Source: Pontiellaceae bacterium (lineage in GTDB: Bacteria > Verrucomicrobiota > Kiritimatiellia > Kiritimatiellales > Pontiellaceae). From it: a stretch of DNA of 12,863 nt. The position numbers and the translations under genes were made by a program. Shown piece by piece: positions 1 to 6,095 of the stretch. The stretch covers positions 1 to 12,863 of the forward strand of contig JAFGWS010000159.1 in the NCBI GenBank assembly GCA_016937035.1, in the 5' to 3' direction. The notes under the pieces are model-generated. The model was given only the letters and a program-made list of their open reading frames with translations. It had not been told where the DNA came from and made no database searches. Positions within the stretch are counted from its first letter, which is position 1; every line of letters begins with the position of its first letter.

Positions 1-268
1 ATCTGCGCTTCGCTTCGGGTGGGGCAGAATGATTTACGGAGGGAAGAGCTGGACTCGATTTGATTCGGTGTGCCCGTTGGTGAAAAGCCGCCTGAAGGCT
101 GAACTACGAACTCTATTGAAGTGTTGATTGAGCTAAAAAGCGCTCAACATCCCGCATCGCAAGTCCAGCAAGCCATTTAGACCTCTCCACATTTTCTCTC
201 AACTGAATACTTGGCTTTCTTAAGTCGAGGCCATTATCTTTCACCCCGCTTTTTCAGGAGGTAGCGAT
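1..268. other. Leader region without convincing gene
   Basis: I see no gene that can be supported here. The frame beginning at base 1 stays open for only 20 codons to a TGA at 61-63, so it could be the tail of an upstream gene, but it is too short to judge. A perfect 6-bp inverted repeat (TTGAGC at 128-133, GCTCAA at 142-147, 8-nt loop) lies mid-region. It has no T-run after it, so it is not an obvious terminator. The last part serves as the upstream region of the MscS gene and ends in its strong ribosome binding site. Confidence 0.4.
256..262 (+). promoter_or_regulatory. Ribosome binding site of the MscS-type gene
   Basis: AGGAGGT is a near-perfect Shine-Dalgarno sequence. Two consecutive ATG codons follow, at 269 and 272. 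The spacing (about 6-7 nt to the first ATG, 9-10 nt to the second) favours the first but allows either. Confidence 0.75.
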
Positions 269-1342
269 ATGATGAAATTTTGGAATATGGAAGTTTGGTC
301 GGAGGTTACTTGGGGACAGATGATCGTTCTGTTGATTTGGGTGCTGGGCGCGATGTTGGCCGGAAAAGCCGTTCAGGTGGCGTTGACATCGATCGGGAAA
401 CGCAAGCATCTTGAAAAAAGAAAAACACTGCTGGTTTTGCTGAAATCGCTGAATCGCCCTATTCCTGTTACATGTTTCACGATTGGTCTCAACATGGGGC
501 TGAAGGTCTTCTCTTTTTCAGCAGAAATTCAGGAGATCGTTGATGATGTATTCGGCATCTTATTCATCTTCTGCGTAGCCTTCTTCGTCTATTCGGTGAT
601 CGATGTGCTCGACTATGTGATTACGCACGTCACCTCCAAGACGCACACCAAGATGGACAATATGATGGCCCCGATGGTGCGCAAAAGTCTCCGCATTGTG
701 GTGGTAACACTCGCTCTGGTACAGGTAGCGCAGCGGCTCAGCGATAAACCGATTACCTCCCTTCTCGCCGGTCTCGGCGTCGGTGGTTTGGCGGTGGCAT
801 TGGCCGCACAGGAAACCATCAAAAACTTTTTCGGCTCGCTGGTCATCTTTGCCGACAAGCCGTTTGAACTGGGCGAGCGCATTGTAGTGAGCGGCCAGGA
901 CGGCGTTGTTGAAGAAGTCGGCTTCCGTTCCACGCGCATCCGTACCCTTTCCGGTCATTTGGTCACCATCCCCAACGGTGAGCTGGCCAATCTGATGATC
1001 GAAAACGTCGGCAAGCGCCCATACATCAAACGCGTAATGGATATCGGCATCACTTATAATACTCCGCCGGAAAAGGTTCAGCAGGCCCTCGATATTCTCA
1101 AAGAACTGCTCGATAACCATGAGGGAATAAATGCGGACTTTCCGCCGCGCGTCTTCTTTGCGGACTTCGGGAACTTCTCGCTCAACCTGCGTGCCATCTA
1201 TTGGTATCACCCGGCAGAATACTGGGACTACATCGCCTTCAGCGAAAAGATCAACATGCAGCTGCTCCAACGCTATAACGAGGCCGGCATCGAATTTGCC
1301 TTCCCGACCCAGACGCTCTATGTCAATCAGGAGGATAAATAA
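269..1342 (+). CDS. MscS-family mechanosensitive ion channel
   Basis: This 357-aa inner-membrane protein is a small-conductance mechanosensitive channel, which opens under membrane tension to release solutes during hypo-osmotic shock. Hydrophobic segments lie near residues 17-36, 93-117 and 141-155. They are followed by the family-defining pore helix at about 161-190, rich in Gly and Ala (LLAGLGVGGLAVALAAQETI), which ends in the NFFGS segment. The beta domain follows, with FADKPFELGE, the EEVGFRSTRIRT segment near 215-226 and TIPNGELAN near 233-241. A C-terminal alpha/beta domain ends in AGIEFAFPTQTLY, a typical MscS terminus. The length is slightly greater than E. coli MscS (286 aa) because of an extra N-terminal membrane segment. 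The strong ribosome site fixes the start. The gene appears monocistronic; its stop codon directly abuts that of the convergent broken gene. The MscS fold is certain, the gating properties are not. Confidence 0.95.
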   Translation: MMKFWNMEVWSEVTWGQMIVLLIWVLGAMLAGKAVQVALTSIGKRKHLEKRKTLLVLLKSLNRPIPVTCFTIGLNMGLKVFSFSAEIQEIVDDVFGILFIFCVAFFVYSVIDVLDYVITHVTSKTHTKMDNMMAPMVRKSLRIVVVTLALVQVAQRLSDKPITSLLAGLGVGGLAVALAAQETIKNFFGSLVIFADKPFELGERIVVSGQDGVVEEVGFRSTRIRTLSGHLVTIPNGELANLMIENVGKRPYIKRVMDIGITYNTPPEKVQQALDILKELLDNHEGINADFPPRVFFADFGNFSLNLRAIYWYHPAEYWDYIAFSEKINMQLLQRYNEAGIEFAFPTQTLYVNQEDK

Positions 1343-1795
1343 TCAGCGCGCGCCGACTTCCATATAGAAGCCGGCAAAATCAAATTGTTGATCCATCTGG
1401 TCAGAAGGAATTTGTTGGCGGCCCTCCAGCGGGTCGCCGGTGACATATGCATCAGCGGTCTTTTCAAGAATGGCGATAAAGTGCCCGAAGTTCCCAACGC
1501 GCACGCCGACGATCGCCGGTCAGATCCGCAGGCAGGCTCTTTTCAATGCGATAACGCACAGGAAGCCCCCGTTTGCGAAAGGCTCTCGCAAGATACCAGT
1601 TTTCCCCACGGAATCCTTCATCCAGTGCAGATAGTAAAACGGAAACATGACGCCCGGAATGCCCAACATCAGAAAGAGCACCATCACCCCTGCCCTGCTG
1701 ATCGGCGTTCGACAACGCCGCACCGCTTTCCTCCCGACAAAAAAGAGAACGAAGGCGAGCAGCAGTGTGGGAATGAGCAATCCGTTAAACGACAT
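1343..1795 (-). pseudogene. Decayed membrane-anchored C39-like cysteine peptidase gene
   Basis: Reading from the ATG at 1795, the first frame gives two hydrophobic segments (LLIPTLLLAFVLFFVG, then GVMVLFLMLGIPGVMFPFYY) and ends at a TGA at 1520-1522. Around 1600-1620 protein-like sequence moves to the next frame (ENWYLARAFRKRGLPVRYRI). Just upstream of the TGA it returns to the first frame, which continues as PAIVGVRVGNFGHFIAILE and then AYVTGDPLEGRQ, to a TGA at 1343-1345. GHF-x-AIL followed by GDPLxG matches the His and Asp region of C39-type papain-like peptidases, and the LARAFRKRGLPV stretch fits the helix that precedes it. I cannot find the catalytic Cys region in any frame, so a segment is probably deleted as well. 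The start overlaps the stop of the 62-aa gene (TAATG), which implies former translational coupling. A pseudogene is likely; the C39 assignment is inference. Sequencing error at the TTTTCCCC run (1600-1607) could explain only one of the two shifts. Confidence 0.55.
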
Positions 1796-1983
1796 TACAA
1801 TGACTGCTCGGTTTGTTGTTTTTCAAGGTACTCCTGAACCAACCGTGCCAGTTTTTCAGCGTTGTCGGCCGAGAGTTTGTTTTGGATGTAAACAACCTCA
1901 ACACACTGAATAGAGACCTCAACTGGTATCTTTTTCAAAATGACGTAGGCGTCAATCAGGAGGCGCGGAGGAGAACTTCTCAA
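1795..1983 (-). CDS. Small hypothetical protein (62 aa), TTG start
   Basis: I do not recognise this protein. The reading frame begins at a TTG at 1983, with no in-frame ATG before an upstream TAA. An AAGGA ribosome site about 9 nt upstream overlaps the stop codon of the preceding 75-aa gene, so the two would be translationally linked. The product is soluble-looking: a beta-like N-terminal half (LLIDAYVILKKIPVEVSIQC) and an amphipathic, charged C-terminal helix from about residue 38 (KLSADNAEKLARLVQEYLEK). Its TAA overlaps the ATG of the following broken peptidase-like gene by one base. That tight packing is the main reason for believing it is real. It may have lost its partner when the next gene decayed. 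Confidence 0.5.
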   Translation of the reverse strand: MRSSPPRLLIDAYVILKKIPVEVSIQCVEVVYIQNKLSADNAEKLARLVQEYLEKQQTEQSL

Positions 1984-1995
1984 TCCATCTTGTCC

Positions 1996-2223
1996 TTACA
2001 ATTCAGGATTACGTTTGACCTGATTTACGACCTTCGCGGCCCCGGTTCCGACGAGAGCGCCAATGACTCCGACGATGAACAGAAGTACAATCATGGTTGC
2101 GATAACCGCAGCAATCTGCCCCCCGGTTTTACTGGAGATTAATATGCTCAGAGCAATGAGCAACGAGCCTATAATAATCGAAAAGCTGATTCTTTTTGCG
2201 GCGGCGTTTATCTCGTCTTCCAT
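1996..2223 (-). CDS. Small two-helix membrane protein (75 aa)
   Basis: The family is not recognised. I chose the ATG at 2223 over one 15 nt upstream because an AAGGAA ribosome site sits about 5 nt before it, and the upstream ATG would lie ahead of that site. A short acidic/basic N-terminus (MEDEINAAAKR) is followed by a hydrophobic helix near residues 12-30 and a second near 38-62 (rich in Ile, Val, Ala and Gly). A basic tail ends in VNQVKRNPEL. A short turn with SSKTGG joins the helices, so both termini are probably on the same side of the inner membrane. It follows aroE by 30 nt, and its stop codon overlaps the ribosome site of the 62-aa gene, consistent with one transcript. No function is assigned. 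Confidence 0.65.
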   Translation of the reverse strand: MEDEINAAAKRISFSIIIGSLLIALSILISSKTGGQIAAVIATMIVLLFIVGVIGALVGTGAAKVVNQVKRNPEL

Positions 2224-2253
2224 ATGGCTTCCTTTCATTATTTTAGTCCGAGT

Positions 2254-3105
2254 TCAGCACAACGCGCGGGAGAGTGCTTGATGCATCACCTCAACCGGAG
2301 CCTCTTCGCCCGTCCAGAGGGCAAACCCGATCGCACCCTGATAGACCAGCATGCCGAGGCCGTCGAGCACGGCGGAACCGCAGGCTTTTGCTTCCGATAA
2401 AAACGGGGTAGTCGGCGCAGGAATGACATCGCACACCAGCATACTCGGAAGTATCGAATCATATTCAACCTGCGGTTTTTCGTCCGCATTCGGAGGCAGA
2501 CCGATGGAGGTTGCGTTGATCAAAATATCGGTCTCCGGTGGAACCGCATAAGCTCGCTCCCAAGGCTCAAACGTTGCGGATACCGAGGTTTTCGTATTCA
2601 GCAGATTCGTTAAGATTCGACCGCGCTCCGCGCTCCGATTCACAATGGTAATCTGCTCCGCACCGGCCAGCGCCAGTTCAACCGTTATGGCGCGTGCAGC
2701 ACCGCCGGCACCAAGTACGACCACCTTTTTACCGCACGGGTCCATTTGCGCATCCTGTTTCAGCGCACGCAGAAACCCTTTTCCATCGGTATTTTCCCCG
2801 ATCAACCGATCGCCCTTACGAACCACCGTATTCACTGCACCCATCAACGCCGCCGCCGGAGAAACTTCATCCAGATACTTCAGGACCTCGACCTTGTGCG
2901 GAATCGTCAGATTAACACCACGCATATTCAACGCGCGCAGACCGTTCATCGCCGCCTCCAGATCATTAGGAAGCACCTCAATGGTCAGGTAACGCCAGTT
3001 CAGCTTTAAGGCTTCGAACGCCGCAGCCTGCATCACCACCGTCGGATTTTCCGCAACCGGATACCCAAACACCCCAACCAATTCCTCTTTATAATTTGCA
3101 CTCAT
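2254..3105 (-). CDS. aroE: Shikimate dehydrogenase (NADP+), AroE
   Basis: This 283-aa cytoplasmic enzyme reduces 3-dehydroshikimate to shikimate with NADPH, in the fourth step of the shikimate pathway to aromatic amino acids. The N-terminal substrate domain contains GVNLTIPHK with the catalytic Lys at 71, and GENTDGKGF with the catalytic Asp at 107. The nucleotide domain contains VVVLGAGGAARAI (128-140) and the NADP-type NRSAER loop (156-161). Further family motifs are INATSIGL (196-203) and the C-terminal DGLGMLVYQGA with FALWTG (248-265). The length is normal for AroE (about 270-290 aa). The ATG at 3105 is preferred to a TTG three codons upstream; neither has a clear Shine-Dalgarno. The N-terminal shikimate-binding segment reads GYPVAENPT, where E. 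coli has NPIAHSKSP, so the two serines of the usual SxS motif are replaced. It heads a run of small genes and is divergent from the LamG-like gene. AroE rather than a paralogue such as YdiB is likely but not proven. Confidence 0.93.
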   Translation of the reverse strand: MSANYKEELVGVFGYPVAENPTVVMQAAAFEALKLNWRYLTIEVLPNDLEAAMNGLRALNMRGVNLTIPHKVEVLKYLDEVSPAAALMGAVNTVVRKGDRLIGENTDGKGFLRALKQDAQMDPCGKKVVVLGAGGAARAITVELALAGAEQITIVNRSAERGRILTNLLNTKTSVSATFEPWERAYAVPPETDILINATSIGLPPNADEKPQVEYDSILPSMLVCDVIPAPTTPFLSEAKACGSAVLDGLGMLVYQGAIGFALWTGEEAPVEVMHQALSRALC

Positions 3106-3164
3106 TTGAAACAAAAAACGATTTTGGGTTTCCCTATCGTGCCTGCCTTGTTAGCTTTTCCACC

Positions 3165-3869
3165 ATGAAAACATTCGGGATTCAATTTATCGTCGTCAGT
3201 ATGCTGTTTCTTGCTCACTTAGACACGCCGGCGCAGGAACCAACCGCGTTCTATCCCAAGGGACTCATTTTCAACATGAACTTTGATGCAGCATCCAACG
3301 GACTGGTTCCGAATAAAGGCGGCTTTCCGCTCTTTGTTCCGCTCAATGGGCTGGAGGTCAAAACACTGATTAACGAACAAATGCTCGATCTTCCTGCCGA
3401 TCAGGGCCTCACCGTGCCCCACAGCTCTATTCTTCAGCCCGACGGCAGTATGTGGCTTGCCGGCGTCCGCGTCGGAGTCCGGCCCAGCGGGAAAACCGGC
3501 ATGGTGATGTCGCAGACCAACGACCGCCACGGCTACGCCATCTACCTGTTGGACGGTGCGGTATATGCGGCGGTCTGCACCGCCGATTCCGTGATTATTC
3601 TACAACAGAGTTCGGACAGCATCCTTCGCGACTGCAGTAAAGGGATGGTTCGCATCGATCTGGAAATCAAAGCGAACGAGGTCGTACTCCTGCTCGACCG
3701 CGCTAAAGTCGCCTCAGCTCCACTGACCGCTCCGCTCGACGGCGGCGGAGCCGACATGCTGCTGCGCATCGGCAACCACGAATCGCTTCCTCCATTTTTG
3801 GCGGAGCAGGAGATCCCCGCCAACGGCATTTTCGGTGCAATCAGCCTCCTGCAGCTCTGGAGACAGTGA
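3165..3869 (+). CDS. Exported protein, probable LamG/concanavalin-like fold
   Basis: This 234-aa protein has a Sec signal peptide at its N-terminus (MKTF, then hydrophobic residues 7-18, cleavage probably just after TPA near residue 23). The mature part reads like a single jelly-roll lectin domain: an opening strand GLIFNMNFDAASNG and NKGGFPL, then alternating strands such as SMWLAGVRVGVRP, HGYAIYLLDGAVYAAV, VRIDLEIKANEVVLLLDRAKV and ADMLLRIGNHE, ending in IFGAISLLQLW. This order is typical of LamG/concanavalin-like domains, but I see no diagnostic metal or catalytic residues, so the fold is inference. The ATG at 3165 was chosen over an upstream TTG because it begins the signal peptide; no clear ribosome site precedes it. 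It is divergent from aroE across about 60 bp and convergent with the M42 peptidase gene. It could be a carbohydrate-binding or structural envelope protein. Confidence 0.7.
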   Translation: MKTFGIQFIVVSMLFLAHLDTPAQEPTAFYPKGLIFNMNFDAASNGLVPNKGGFPLFVPLNGLEVKTLINEQMLDLPADQGLTVPHSSILQPDGSMWLAGVRVGVRPSGKTGMVMSQTNDRHGYAIYLLDGAVYAAVCTADSVIILQQSSDSILRDCSKGMVRIDLEIKANEVVLLLDRAKVASAPLTAPLDGGGADMLLRIGNHESLPPFLAEQEIPANGIFGAISLLQLWRQ

Positions 3870-3875
3870 GGTACG

Positions 3876-3921
3876 GATTGCCGATTTTCGATTTTCGATT
3901 GCCGATTTTCGATTTTCGATT
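3876..3921. repeat. Heptamer tandem array 1 (GATTGCC / GATTTTC)
   Basis: Six consecutive 7-bp units begin with GATT, in the order GATTGCC, GATTTTC, GATTTTC and then the same three again, followed by a partial GATT. The higher-order unit is therefore 21 bp, present twice without mismatch. It begins 6 bp after the stop codon of the LamG-like gene and contains no gene. Confidence 0.9.
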
Positions 3922-3956
3922 GAAGTTTGAAGTTTGATGTTTGAAGTCTGAAGACC
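3922..3956. repeat. Heptamer tandem array 2 (GAAGTTT-like)
   Basis: Five 7-bp units run in register directly after the first array: GAAGTTT, GAAGTTT, GATGTTT, GAAGTCT, GAAGACC. The units degrade progressively toward the right. The sequence differs from array 1 but the period is the same. Confidence 0.8.
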
Positions 3957-3981
3957 TTGATCGTTCACCCGACCTCAGAGA

Positions 3982-4016
3982 AATACGCAATACTCAATAC
4001 GCAATACGCAATACGC
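3982..4016. repeat. Heptamer tandem array 3 (AATACGC x5)
   Basis: Five 7-bp units are present: AATACGC, AATACTC, AATACGC, AATACGC, AATACGC (one mismatch in 35 bases). The array ends 8 bp before the stop codon of the convergent M42 peptidase gene. Three units make 21 bp, so the array stays open in several frames and encodes a spurious peptide repeat of the NTQYAIR type, which can mislead gene callers. Confidence 0.93.
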
Positions 4017-4024
4017 TTCACGCC

Positions 4025-5092
4025 TCAGAACGGCACAAAGTTGGTACGGGGCGTAACTTTCTCAATCGTCTTCGCCAGCAGCTTCGCGCATTGCTCCAGG
4101 TCTTTGAGGCTGATCAGCTCGCACGGACTGTGCATGTAGCGCAAAGGAATACTCACGAGTCCCGTCACAACGCCCGCCCGATTCAACTGCAGCGCATTCG
4201 CATCCGTTCCGGTTCCACGGGGTTCGGCATTAATCTGCACCGGAATTTTCTCCGTTTTTGCTGTTTTCACGAGCAGATCAAACAGCTTGGGATTAATATT
4301 GGGGCCTCGCGTCAAGACCGGCCCTTTACCCAACTCAATTAAATTCTCACGCTTCATTGCGTCTGCCATACTCGGATGGTCAGTGGCGAAAGTGACGTCC
4401 ACTGCAATACCGATGTCGGGATCAATTCCATACGCGGCCGTGCGTGCGCCACGCAATCCGATCTCTTCCTGCACGGTGGCCACCGCGTGAATCTCAGCCT
4501 TTGGACTTAGTTGCGACAACTGGCGCGCCGCCTCCAGTACCACAAATGCACCCGCGCGGTCATCGAACGCACGCCCCGCTGCCAGGCCGTTGGCCATCTC
4601 CTCGAAACCGTACGCCACCACCAGCGGATCGCCGACCTCAACCATCTTTTCGGCATCCTTTTTGTTCTTTGCGCCGATATCGACCCAGATATCTTTTATT
4701 TCTGTCACCTGCTTGCGCTGTTCCGGCGTCTGCATGTGAATCGCCATTTTACCGATCACGCCGCGCACGATGCCGTTCTTCGTCATAATCTGAACGCGCT
4801 GCCCCTGAGCGATCTGCGGATCCCATCCGCCCAGCGGCTGAATCCAAAGGAATCCTTTGTCGTCGATGTAAGAAATCTGAAATCCGATTTCGTCATAATG
4901 GCCGGCCAACATGACACGGGGCGATCCGCCCGGATTCACGACGGCATGCGAATTTCCATGTGTATCGGTCCACACTTTATCCGCAAATTTTTCGGCCTCG
5001 GCCTTCCATACGGCGGCCACCGGAGCTTCATAACCTGAAGGGCTGATGCTGTTGATCAGATCAGCCAAAAACTTTTTTGTCTGCGTATTCAT
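4025..5092 (-). CDS. M42-family metallo-aminopeptidase (glutamyl aminopeptidase/endoglucanase-like)
   Basis: This 355-aa cytoplasmic zinc or cobalt aminopeptidase releases N-terminal residues from short peptides. M42 enzymes typically form dodecameric tetrahedral particles. The metal and catalytic residues are present in order: AGHYDEIGF with His65 and Asp67, GRAFDDRAG with bridging Asp177, VQEEIGLRGA with catalytic Glu209 and metal Glu210, AVDVTFATD with Asp232, and the late metal His321 in RYMHSPCE. A GTGTDAN segment lies near 293-299. Residues of about 80-165 form the inserted dimerisation/PDZ-like domain typical of M42. Start: a TAGGAA ribosome site lies about 6-7 nt before the ATG at 5092. 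The gene follows the second exbD by 59 nt on the same strand with no clear terminator between, so it is probably co-transcribed, though a metabolic link to the Exb system is not obvious. There is no signal peptide. Substrate specificity within M42 cannot be read from sequence. Confidence 0.92.
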   Translation of the reverse strand: MNTQTKKFLADLINSISPSGYEAPVAAVWKAEAEKFADKVWTDTHGNSHAVVNPGGSPRVMLAGHYDEIGFQISYIDDKGFLWIQPLGGWDPQIAQGQRVQIMTKNGIVRGVIGKMAIHMQTPEQRKQVTEIKDIWVDIGAKNKKDAEKMVEVGDPLVVAYGFEEMANGLAAGRAFDDRAGAFVVLEAARQLSQLSPKAEIHAVATVQEEIGLRGARTAAYGIDPDIGIAVDVTFATDHPSMADAMKRENLIELGKGPVLTRGPNINPKLFDLLVKTAKTEKIPVQINAEPRGTGTDANALQLNRAGVVTGLVSIPLRYMHSPCELISLKDLEQCAKLLAKTIEKVTPRTNFVPF

Positions 5093-5151
5093 AAAATTTC
5101 CTAAGTTAGGAAGGCCATCGGCACATTTCGGACCGATACCTTCGTTCGATA

Positions 5152-5631
5152 TTAATCCTGAGTTGGGTCAGATCCAAAGGCAACGTTCTTCGCCCCAATG
5201 GCGGCGCAGGCATCCATGACTTGAACAATGCGTCCGTGCATCGACTCGTTGTCGGGGATAATGGTTACCACAAATTCGCTGCTGGATGATTCAGCAGCGG
5301 CCTTCTCATTCCCCAACGCTTCAACCATTCCGTCTAATTCGCCGGACGTTCCGTAGGGCAGCCCATAAACCATCACTTCACCGGAATAGGGATCCGGCTC
5401 ACCGGTTTCCGTATTCTGGATCGGACGGCCGATTTCAACGACCACCTCCCAAGGCTCCGCGACAGCAGCCTCCGGCGGTGCAGGAGCAGGAAGCGTGAAG
5501 GAGAGATCCGCCTCCTTATCCTTAAGCGCCGAAGTCACCATGAAATAGATCAGCAGAAGGAACACAACATCGATCAGCGGGGCAATCTGGAGCTCCGCTC
5601 TCTTGTTCATCATATCATCTAATAATTTCAT
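5152..5631 (-). CDS. exbD: ExbD/TolR-family biopolymer transport protein (second copy)
   Basis: This 159-aa inner-membrane protein has one N-terminal membrane helix and a periplasmic domain. It is one half of a pmf-driven stator with the ExbB-type channel encoded upstream. The helix (residues about 15-37, APLIDVVFLLLIYFMVTS) carries the conserved proton-carrying Asp at 21. After it come a proline/alanine-rich linker (residues about 47-60, PAPAPPEAAVAEP) and a periplasmic domain ending near VVTIIPDNESMHGRIVQVMDACAAIGAKNVAF, the usual TolR-type fold. It is longer than the first copy because of an extra stretch near residues 68-115. The ribosome site AGGAAAT lies about 7 nt before the ATG. Only 2 nt separate it from the first exbD. 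Divergence between the two copies suggests a heterodimer or alternative partners rather than a recent duplication. Confidence 0.9.
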   Translation of the reverse strand: MKLLDDMMNKRAELQIAPLIDVVFLLLIYFMVTSALKDKEADLSFTLPAPAPPEAAVAEPWEVVVEIGRPIQNTETGEPDPYSGEVMVYGLPYGTSGELDGMVEALGNEKAAAESSSSEFVVTIIPDNESMHGRIVQVMDACAAIGAKNVAFGSDPTQD

Positions 5632-5633
5632 CG

Positions 5634-6044
5634 TTATTTCCTGAACGCCGTATAAATGAGATCGGTCATTCCGGCTTCACCGCAGGCGGCCATCACCTTT
5701 TTACTGTCTTTATAGCGGACCCGTTCGTCAGCACGAATAAGCACCTTTGTAATGGGATTATTGGGATCCGCCATGCGCTGCTCGATTCGTTTCGACAGAT
5801 CTTCCATCTCAATCGGCTCCATATCATCGTACACATTTCCCTCTGCATCCAGAGAGAGAATCATGCGTCCTTTGATCTCTTCGGGCACCTTGGCGTTACT
5901 GGAATGCGGGAGCGCTTCAATTTCGTAGCGCTGCTCCGCAGCAACCGACGCCACCATAAAGAAGACCAGCAGCAGAAACACCATATCAATCATGGGCGCC
6001 ATATCGATTTGGGCATCTTCCCTTGCGGGCATTTTAACTTTCAT
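5634..6044 (-). CDS. exbD: ExbD/TolR-family biopolymer transport protein (first copy)
   Basis: This 136-aa inner-membrane protein of normal ExbD length couples proton flow through the ExbB-type channel to motion in the periplasm. The N-terminus (MKVKMPARED) is cytoplasmic. The single helix, about residues 15-36 (APMIDMVFLLLVFFMVAS), holds the essential Asp at 20. The periplasmic domain contains GRMILSLDAEGNVYDD, KVLIRADERVRYKDSKKVMAACGEAG and DLIYTAFRK, matching the ExbD/TolR beta-alpha-beta pattern. An AGAGGTG ribosome site precedes the ATG by about 5 nt. It lies 51 nt after the exbB-like gene and 2 nt before the second exbD. The two copies share the membrane motif but little else that is obvious by eye. 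The TonB box partner that would name it ExbD rather than TolR is not in the window. Confidence 0.92.
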   Translation of the reverse strand: MKVKMPAREDAQIDMAPMIDMVFLLLVFFMVASVAAEQRYEIEALPHSSNAKVPEEIKGRMILSLDAEGNVYDDMEPIEMEDLSKRIEQRMADPNNPITKVLIRADERVRYKDSKKVMAACGEAGMTDLIYTAFRK

Positions 6045-6095
6045 CTCACACCTCTCTTACGGAGAAGTTTAACCGTCATCAAAACGGCCGTTCAG

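Noticed and set aside
1..63. C-terminal tail of an upstream gene
   Set aside because: Only 20 codons are visible and nothing in them is recognisable; left as part of the leader.
128..147. Intrinsic terminator at the 6-bp inverted repeat before mscS
   Set aside because: Stem is short and no T-run follows on either strand.
560..1270. Long minus-strand open frame (236 codons) inside the MscS gene
   Set aside because: It is wholly antisense to a gene with unmistakable MscS motifs, and its translation has no recognisable domain and a His/Asp-rich shadow-like composition.
1385..1837. Plus-strand open frame of 150 codons opposite the broken C39-like gene
   Set aside because: Low-complexity, His/Arg/Gln-rich translation without hydrophobic core; the minus strand carries the protein-like signal.
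3982..4016. CRISPR array
   Set aside because: Units are 7 bp with no spacers; this is a simple tandem repeat.
3941..4342. Plus-strand open frame through the AATACGC array into the M42 gene
   Set aside because: The start is made of tandem repeats (NTQYAIR-type peptide) and the rest is antisense to the M42 catalytic domain.
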